64,000 bases of DNA from Hymenobacter tibetensis (GTDB taxonomy: Bacteria; Bacteroidota; Bacteroidia; Cytophagales; Hymenobacteraceae), in the NCBI RefSeq assembly GCF_022827545.1, contig NZ_CP094669.1:5573001-5637000 (forward strand), given 5' to 3'. Positions 58,642 to 64,000 of the stretch are shown here, one piece after another. The position numbers and the translations under genes are program-made. Under the pieces are notes generated by a model. It was given only the letters and a program-made list of their open reading frames with translations, did no database searches and was not told where the DNA came from. The first letter of the stretch is position 1. Each line of letters begins with the position of its first letter.

Positions 58642-58672
58642 GCAAGGTGGGGAAAGAATTTCTAATAATCAA
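58642..58672 (-). promoter_or_regulatory. Probable promoter of the aromatic operon
   Basis: On the minus strand TTG (58672-58670) and CACCTTGC (58649-58642) are separated by 20 nt, close to the Bacteroidota -33/-7 pattern. The -7 box is weak at its first position (CA rather than TA). The start site would be near 58635, just before leader ATG 58621. Confidence 0.45.
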
Positions 58673-58733
58673 CTCTTTATTGCGTTCATTATCTGAACTA
58701 CCAAATGCCCCGACCGCCGTATATACACCTACG

Positions 58734-59585
58734 ATGCTCTACCGACTACTCCTCTTGCTTCTGCTGCTGCCCACCACAGCACACCTTTCTGCGGCCCAAA
58801 CCAAAGCAGCCGCTACGCCTTCCAAAGCCTCTACGGAAACCCAAACCCTGGAAAAAGCGTCGCAGCTGATCCTCGACCGGAAGTACGAGTCGGCCTTCAA
58901 GCTGCTCAACCGCTTCGACCCCAAACACCGCCGCCCGGCCATCGTGCTCAAGCAAACCGAGCTGGCGCTCAACTACAACCTGCGTAGCCGCGAATACGAA
59001 GGATTTGGGTTCCGCGACCTAGAGCCCCTCGAACGGCTCGACTCGTTGCGGGCCCGCTACCCCCGGGCAGCTATTCCGTATCCCTTCCCAGTGGAGCGCA
59101 TTCTGCTGAGCTTGAAAAAGCAGTACCCCACCAACTACAAAATCAGCCGAGCCCTAGGCGACTATTACTACCAAGTGCTACAGTGCGAATGTGCCGAGGC
59201 GGAGAAGTCGCCGAACACGCTTATGTCGTTGATTGTCCGCAATTACAGCCTGGCACACGCCCACGGCTACGGCGACGTTAGCTCTTACTACGCCCTCGGG
59301 TACGTGCGTATGAGCCAGGGCCGGTTTGCTGAAAGCGTCCCGCACTTCAAACGCGCTGTTCAACTGCGGCCCAGCTACGCCCTAGCGTACTTCAACCTCG
59401 CCTACAGCTACAACGAGCTGAAGCAGTTGGAGAATGCCAAAGAAGCGGCTCTCACTGCGGCCACCCTCTTCACCGACGATCCGCAGATGAAGGGAGACGC
59501 CACCTATCTGGCTGAAGACATCGAGCGCCGCCTCGCCACTACCACCCCGGCCAACTCGAAAACCAGTTCCAAGAAAAAAATGTAA
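58734..59585 (+). CDS. Exported TPR-repeat protein
   Basis: A 283-aa protein from the ATG at 58734, with signal peptide MLYRLLLLLLLLPTTAHLSAAQ. The mature part is mostly helical, with repeat-like segments ASQLILDRKYESAFKLLNRFDP, LIVRNYSLAHAHGYGDVSSYYALGYVRMSQGRFAESVPHFKRAVQLRPSYALAYFNLAYSYNELKQLENAKEAALTAATLF, where the last two are good TPR motifs. The tail is Lys/Ser-rich (TSSKKKM). It probably binds proteins in the periplasm. It is divergent from the aromatic operon and ends at a 54-bp palindrome. Confidence 0.85.
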   Translation: MLYRLLLLLLLLPTTAHLSAAQTKAAATPSKASTETQTLEKASQLILDRKYESAFKLLNRFDPKHRRPAIVLKQTELALNYNLRSREYEGFGFRDLEPLERLDSLRARYPRAAIPYPFPVERILLSLKKQYPTNYKISRALGDYYYQVLQCECAEAEKSPNTLMSLIVRNYSLAHAHGYGDVSSYYALGYVRMSQGRFAESVPHFKRAVQLRPSYALAYFNLAYSYNELKQLENAKEAALTAATLFTDDPQMKGDATYLAEDIERRLATTTPANSKTSSKKKM

Positions 59586-59644
59586 CCTACGGGTGTAGCA
59601 TCCATGGCGAAAGGCTAGCGAGGCTGCATCCGCTAGCTTCGTAC

Positions 59645-59698
59645 GGTCTACAAACAGCAAGGAGCCGCAACGTTGCGGCTCCTTGCTGTTTGTAGACC
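59645..59698. terminator. Perfect 54-bp palindrome, bidirectional terminator
   Basis: From GGTCTACAAACAGC to GCTGTTTGTAGACC the 54 bp are fully self-complementary with centre AACGTT. It lies between the convergent TPR and phosphodiesterase genes, 60 nt and 41 nt from their stops. Confidence 0.85.
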
Positions 59699-59738
59699 TT
59701 GTGGCTAGCGGTGGGAAGTTGCGCGGTGGTCGGGGTGC

Positions 59739-61076
59739 CTACCGCTTCACCACTTGGGCTGGTACGGGGCTTTGAGAGCCGCCCGTAAACGGCAGCCCGA
59801 GCAGCCGGGCCGTGATGGGAGCTACGTCTTGCAGCGCCATTTGGGGCACCACCTGCCCGGCCGCGAAGCCGGGGCCAAAGCCAATGAAGCCCGTTTGAAT
59901 CTGCCCGAAATCGGGGAAGAAGCCGTGGGTGCCGCCTTTACCGGGCCGTACCACCTCGCCTTCGCGGCTGCCGTTCATCGAAACGCCTGGTACGGGAGCC
60001 AGCGCCAGCGCCACGTTCGGGTCGGCGCCAATCTGGTCTAGCTCGGCGCGCTCCACTACCCGGAACAACTTGCGCTGCTCAGCGGGCGCGGCGGCCAACA
60101 GCCGGCGCACTTGCTCTAGCGTTTTTTTGTCGTTCTTGGTTTTCAGCATCAGGAACGCAGCGGCGCCGGAGGTGTGGAATTGCGCTTTCCAGTCGCCTTT
60201 GTTGGCACCGTAGAGGCCGTTCTGCGCCAGCCACACGTTGGGCGCTAGCGTGGTGGTGATGTCCACGAAGCCATGGTCACCGGTTACTATCACGGCCGTT
60301 TCCTTCTCGATGCCAGCTTTGGTGAGGGCTTCCACGATGTTGCCTACCACCCAATCGGCGGTGGCTAGGGCCCGGCGCACGTGCTCCCCGTCGCGGCCGT
60401 CTTGGTGCTCGGCGTGGTCTACCCCGAATACGTGCAGCGTGAGCAGCGCGGGCTTGTAGGTCGACATTAGGTAGGCGGCAATACGGCTGCCGTTTTCGTC
60501 GCCGCTGACGTAGTCGCTGCTCATGTCGCGGGCCGTCAGCTTGCCGGTGGCATTGGTTTCGATTTCCTCCATCAAACCCTTGGGCACGGTTTGCTCGCGC
60601 ACCGGTGTGAACCGGTCCATATTCTTGTCGAGCGACCAGTATTCGGGCACGTTGTAGTCGATGGGGGCGCCCACCGACACGGGCCACATCACAGAAGCCG
60701 ACTTGAGGCCCGCTTTGTGCACGGCATCCCACAGCGTCTCGGTCTTAATCAGATTTTCCTCCCAATACCAGCGCCCGGTAGCCCCATCTGGTTCAAACGG
60801 CGAATTGTAATAGATACCGTGCTGGGCCGGGGCCACACCCGTAATGAGCGTGGTATGCGACGGATACGTCACGCTCGGGAACACACCCCGCACGCCGTCG
60901 GCGGAGGTGCCTTGCGCGGCCATGCGCTGCAAGTTGGGCGTCGGCCACTTCGCTTCCCGGTAGAAATCAGGCCGGAACCCGTCAATGCTAATAAGAACTA
61001 CGTGCTTGGCAGCTTGGCCGAACGAGGTGAGTGCCAGGCCGAAACTTAGGCCTAGGGTGGCAATAAACGACTTCAT
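59739..61076 (-). CDS. Exported nucleotide pyrophosphatase/phosphodiesterase (ENPP family)
   Basis: A 445-aa protein from the ATG at 61076, with a signal peptide (MKSFIATLGLSFGLALTSFGQ). The metal and catalytic blocks are VVLISIDGFRPDF (Asp), FPSVTYPSHTTLITG (Thr nucleophile), HVFGVDHAEHQDG, VIVTGDHGFVDI, and GGTHGFFPD. These match the type I phosphodiesterase/ENPP alkaline-phosphatase superfamily, which releases nucleotides or phosphate from extracellular esters. It is preceded by the Oar-like receptor gene on the same strand (108-nt gap), and a 9-bp hairpin (61139-61169) sits between them. Confidence 0.93.
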   Translation of the reverse strand: MKSFIATLGLSFGLALTSFGQAAKHVVLISIDGFRPDFYREAKWPTPNLQRMAAQGTSADGVRGVFPSVTYPSHTTLITGVAPAQHGIYYNSPFEPDGATGRWYWEENLIKTETLWDAVHKAGLKSASVMWPVSVGAPIDYNVPEYWSLDKNMDRFTPVREQTVPKGLMEEIETNATGKLTARDMSSDYVSGDENGSRIAAYLMSTYKPALLTLHVFGVDHAEHQDGRDGEHVRRALATADWVVGNIVEALTKAGIEKETAVIVTGDHGFVDITTTLAPNVWLAQNGLYGANKGDWKAQFHTSGAAAFLMLKTKNDKKTLEQVRRLLAAAPAEQRKLFRVVERAELDQIGADPNVALALAPVPGVSMNGSREGEVVRPGKGGTHGFFPDFGQIQTGFIGFGPGFAAGQVVPQMALQDVAPITARLLGLPFTGGSQSPVPAQVVKR

Positions 61077-61138
61077 ATCAAGAGAAGAAAACGGGACAAA
61101 GACTTGACGTGTGCTCGAGATTGGGTTGAAGCTCATCC

Positions 61139-61169
61139 TTGTCATGCTGCGCTTGCCAAAGCATGACAA
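61139..61169 (-). promoter_or_regulatory. Hairpin between the Oar-like receptor and phosphodiesterase genes
   Basis: TTGTCATGC and GCATGACAA pair perfectly over 9 bp with a 13-nt loop. It begins 15 nt past the receptor's stop. There is no T-tract, so it may stabilise or process the shared transcript rather than end it. Confidence 0.5.
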
Positions 61170-61184
61170 CTCCCAAACATGCTC

Positions 61185-64000
61185 TTAGAAAGAATAGCGG
61201 GCCCCGAGCTGCAACTGATAGGGCGTACCGTTTTGGTTGGTAGTGCCCACGTTTTCGTTTACGCGGTAGGTGTAGCGGCGCGTGGTCTGGTTGAACCCGC
61301 TGACCGTCAGCAAGCTCTGGTTGCCGAGGTTGTAGTTCACACCCCAATCTTTATTGAGCAGGTTGGCGAAGTTGAAGGCATCCACGCTGAAGGTGAGGCC
61401 CTGCGTTTTGAACAGCTTGAAGGTTTTTTGCAGGCGCACATCAAACGTGCCCGAGAATGGGTTAATGCCCCCGTTGCGGTCGGCAATGCCGCCGAGGCTG
61501 CGGCGGATGTAGTCTTTGGCGCGGTTGTCGGGGTTGTCGAGCACTTTCTGCATAGAGGCCGCCACGGCCGGGTCAGTTTCCGGGTTGTTGGGGTCAAACA
61601 CGAACGCCAAATCGTTGTCGGTGCCGGGGCCGCCCACAAAGTCACCGTTGATGTCGGCGTCCGTGAGCAACGAGTAGCGGCTGCCGCCCAAGCCCGTGAA
61701 GCGCGCACTCAGCGCAAAGCCCTTCACGGTGGGTGAACTACCGAAGAACACCACCTTGTGCCGGAACTGGTTGTCGGAGTAGTTGATTTCGCTTAGGCTG
61801 CGCGGGTCCGACTTGATAGGCCGAAACGTGGAGGTATTGGCCACGTTGCCGTTGTAGGAGGTGTTGTCGCGCGTGTCGTTGAGGGTGTAGCTGGTGTTGA
61901 AATATCCGTCGCGGAAGTAGCGCACCTCGGCATCCACAATCAGCGCCGCCTGCTGGACTTTGGCGCCGTTGGTGAACTCCAGGGTGCGGCCTACGGCCTG
62001 TGTTTTGCGCCCAAGCACGTTGTTGGTGATGCCCGCGCTGGTGATGGTGTTGGCCGGCACAAACACGCCCCGGTTGGCTTCGTTGTCTAGCGTGAAGTAC
62101 GGCCGGTCCGCCAGGTTGCGGTCCAGGTACACGTAGTTGTCGCGGGTGTAAGAGTACACCAGGTTCAACCCCACCCGCAGCCAACTCTTCACAATGCGGT
62201 TCACACTCAGGTTGGCCTTGTAAATGTTCGGCACCTGCAAATCCTTGTCGTTCAAGTTGATGGTGGACACATATGGCACACCCGGCAGCAAGCCCGGAGC
62301 CGAGGAAGGGTCGGCGCGGTAGGCCGGGAAGTCGGGGCGGGGCACTGGGTTTTCGCCTGTGGCTGGCCGGGTCACATCAATGGAAGCCACCTGGGTGCCG
62401 CTGTTCTGGATGTTGTTGACCTGCGCGTAGTTGACAGGGTTGGCCGAGAAGATGCCCGCACCCAGCCGCACAATACTTTTCCGCTCGCCCTTCACGTCCC
62501 AGGTCAGCTGCACCCGTGGCTGGATGTTGTTCCAGTCGGTGGGGTTGTTGTCGGTCCGCAGGCCAAGGGTTTCGTTCAGCACCGGGTTGTAGGCTCCCGC
62601 CGTGAGGTAGCTGGTCATGTCCCAACGTACCCCCACAATCGCCTCCACGTTGGGCAACGGCGTGTACTGCGCCTGCCCAAACAACGACGTATTGAGCACG
62701 TACTGCTGCACCGATGGCACGCCTTGCAGCGGCACTTCCCGGGCGTACCGAGTTGGATTCAAATTGTCAAACTCCTGCACGCTGTTGAACACAAACCGCC
62801 CGTTTTGCTCGCTGGAAATGTAGGTATCCAGGTACGTCAGGGTGTTGTCGGTGCCGAAGGTGAAGTTGTAGCGGCCCTTGGTCAGGTAGGTGGTGTTCAC
62901 CAGTTGAATCTGGTTTTCCAGGTTGTTTTCCGGGGTGAAGCGCTGGCCGCCGAGCTGCACCGAGGTGCTGCCCTGACGCCCGTTGGGCAGGCGCGAGCGA
63001 ACCGTCACAATGGCCCGCGGAATGTTGGCTGCCGGCAGCTGGTCGTTGGGCGTGTAGTCGCGCCTCACGGTCTGGTACTGCACCTTCAGCTCGTTCAGTA
63101 GGTTAGGGCTGAACTGCGTGCGCAACGAAGCCAAGGTGCTGTTCTCGCGCGACTTAAAGTTGCCGTACACCTCGTACAGGTTGATGGCCGAGTTGTCGTC
63201 GGTGCTGTTGGGGTTGTCGTAGTCGCTGTAGTTGTTGCGCAGCGTCAGGCGGTTCCGCTCGTTGATCTGCCAGTCGAGGCGTGCGAAGAATGTGTTGTTT
63301 ACCGTGCGGCGGCCAAACTCGCCGGTCTGGGCGGCACTGCTCAGGCCGTACTTGGTGCGGGCAATGGTCAGTACCGTGTCCAGCGCCCCGCGGCTAATAC
63401 CGAGGGCGTTAGCATCGGCATCCGACTTGATATCGGCAATGAAAAACGGCGCCGACTGATCTTGCCGGTCCAGGGCCGTGAAGAAGTGCAGCTTGTCTTT
63501 GATGATGGGGCCACCGAGGCTGAAGCCGTACTGGTTGGTGGTGAAATTTTGGGTGCGGCGGTTGCCCCGAATGTCGTAGGGGCTGGCCAGAAAATCGGCG
63601 CGGTAGTAATCGAAGATCGAACCAGTTAAGGTGTTGGTGCCCGATTTCGTGACGGCGCTGATGGTGCCACCACCCTGCCGGCCTTGGGTTACATCATACA
63701 CGTTGGTGGCTACCTCAAACTCACGAATTGCCTCCAGCGACAGTGAGTACGGCCCGTTGCCTACCGCCCCCGACGTGAGGTTGTTGCGGGCGCTTACTCC
63801 ATCAATCAGGTAGTTGGTTGATGATGGTAACTGCCCCCCAACGCTCCCCCCGTTCGAGGTGGGAGCCAACGCGGCCAGGTTGGCAAAGCTGCGGTTTAGC
63901 ACCGGAATCTGCCGGATGGTTTGGTCGGTGATGGCCGTGCTGCTGCCGAGCCGGTCGATGCGGCTGTTGAGGGCATTGCCGCGCACCACCACTTCCTGCA
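61185..64000 (-). CDS. Oar-like TonB-dependent outer-membrane receptor, 5' end cut by window edge
   Basis: The frame stays open to base 64000, so the signal, the carboxypeptidase-like domain and any TonB box lie outside the window (938 residues present). The visible part begins inside the plug: QEVVVRGNALNSRIDRLGSSTAITDQTIRQIPVLNRSFANLAALAPTSNG, typical of Oar-like receptors. NYLIDGVSARNN and REFEVATNVYDVTQGRQGGGTISAVTKSGTN follow, then a long 22-strand-type barrel ending in RYSF, where the terminal Phe is normal. It would import a large or scarce nutrient using TonB energy. The phosphodiesterase that follows suggests a nucleotide or phosphate-ester substrate. Confidence 0.92.
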   Translation of the reverse strand, partial: QEVVVRGNALNSRIDRLGSSTAITDQTIRQIPVLNRSFANLAALAPTSNGGSVGGQLPSSTNYLIDGVSARNNLTSGAVGNGPYSLSLEAIREFEVATNVYDVTQGRQGGGTISAVTKSGTNTLTGSIFDYYRADFLASPYDIRGNRRTQNFTTNQYGFSLGGPIIKDKLHFFTALDRQDQSAPFFIADIKSDADANALGISRGALDTVLTIARTKYGLSSAAQTGEFGRRTVNNTFFARLDWQINERNRLTLRNNYSDYDNPNSTDDNSAINLYEVYGNFKSRENSTLASLRTQFSPNLLNELKVQYQTVRRDYTPNDQLPAANIPRAIVTVRSRLPNGRQGSTSVQLGGQRFTPENNLENQIQLVNTTYLTKGRYNFTFGTDNTLTYLDTYISSEQNGRFVFNSVQEFDNLNPTRYAREVPLQGVPSVQQYVLNTSLFGQAQYTPLPNVEAIVGVRWDMTSYLTAGAYNPVLNETLGLRTDNNPTDWNNIQPRVQLTWDVKGERKSIVRLGAGIFSANPVNYAQVNNIQNSGTQVASIDVTRPATGENPVPRPDFPAYRADPSSAPGLLPGVPYVSTINLNDKDLQVPNIYKANLSVNRIVKSWLRVGLNLVYSYTRDNYVYLDRNLADRPYFTLDNEANRGVFVPANTITSAGITNNVLGRKTQAVGRTLEFTNGAKVQQAALIVDAEVRYFRDGYFNTSYTLNDTRDNTSYNGNVANTSTFRPIKSDPRSLSEINYSDNQFRHKVVFFGSSPTVKGFALSARFTGLGGSRYSLLTDADINGDFVGGPGTDNDLAFVFDPNNPETDPAVAASMQKVLDNPDNRAKDYIRRSLGGIADRNGGINPFSGTFDVRLQKTFKLFKTQGLTFSVDAFNFANLLNKDWGVNYNLGNQSLLTVSGFNQTTRRYTYRVNENVGTTNQNGTPYQLQLGARYSF

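Overview
The window looks like chromosomal DNA of a GC-rich Bacteroidota bacterium, most likely Hymenobacter or a close Cytophagales relative. This rests on sequence character only. Reasons: many Sec or lipobox signals of Bacteroidota type, an Oar-like TonB-dependent receptor, a DAHP synthase/chorismate mutase fusion, BlaI/M56 pairs, DUF547, DUF5694 and DUF6624 proteins, almost no Shine-Dalgarno sequences, and promoter boxes of the TAnnTTTG type (here often TATCTTGC). I see no tRNA, rRNA, CRISPR array, prophage or insertion sequence. Genes are mostly single units separated by strong hairpin terminators.

Layout. 0-6.6 kb: a truncated GH42 beta-galactosidase, then two tandem M13 lipoprotein peptidases. 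6.6-10.7 kb: ackA and pta (acetate/acetyl-phosphate node) with a DoxX-like gene between them on the other strand. 10.8-12.6 kb: a BlaI-type repressor and an M56 membrane peptidase, with two palindromic operators. 12.7-17 kb: small unknown proteins (two SpoIIAA-like paralogs), a creatininase-family amidohydrolase, a HAD phosphatase and an AT-rich island. 17-25.3 kb: DUF547, aspA, GNAT, Hsp20, haloacid dehalogenase, TPM protein, a third SpoIIAA-like protein and arsM. 25.4-33.2 kb: exostosin-like glycosyltransferase, tandem SnoaL-like genes, a DUF5694 lipoprotein, and a cluster of small membrane ORF, membrane protein, formylglycine-generating enzyme and sulfatase. 33.2-42.4 kb: nrdA and nrdB separated by an oxidoreductase and small genes, then a DnaA-box cluster and rplU-rpmA. 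42.5-47 kb: cyclase-family protein, DUF669-like protein, TlpA-like protein and radA. 47.4-50.8 kb: a cNMP-domain histidine kinase and a response regulator/thioredoxin-reductase-like fusion. 51-54 kb: metallophosphoesterase, outer-membrane protein and acyltransferase. 54-58.6 kb: the aromatic amino acid operon. 58.7-64 kb: TPR protein, nucleotide phosphodiesterase and a truncated Oar-like receptor.

The standout is the leader of the aromatic operon (pheA, aminotransferase, tyrA, DAHP synthase-chorismate mutase). It carries two consecutive attenuator modules. Each has a tiny ORF packed with Phe and Tyr codons followed by an intrinsic terminator, and the leader ORFs share a near-identical core, so the module appears duplicated. 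The first module also shows the competing hairpins of ribosome-mediated attenuation. Other points of note are the paired sulfatase and FGE (both exported), four DnaA-type 9-mers between nrdB and rplU, a redox-motif-less TrxB-like receiver fusion, a duplicated tyrA start, and a hairpin that covers the acyltransferase start codon.
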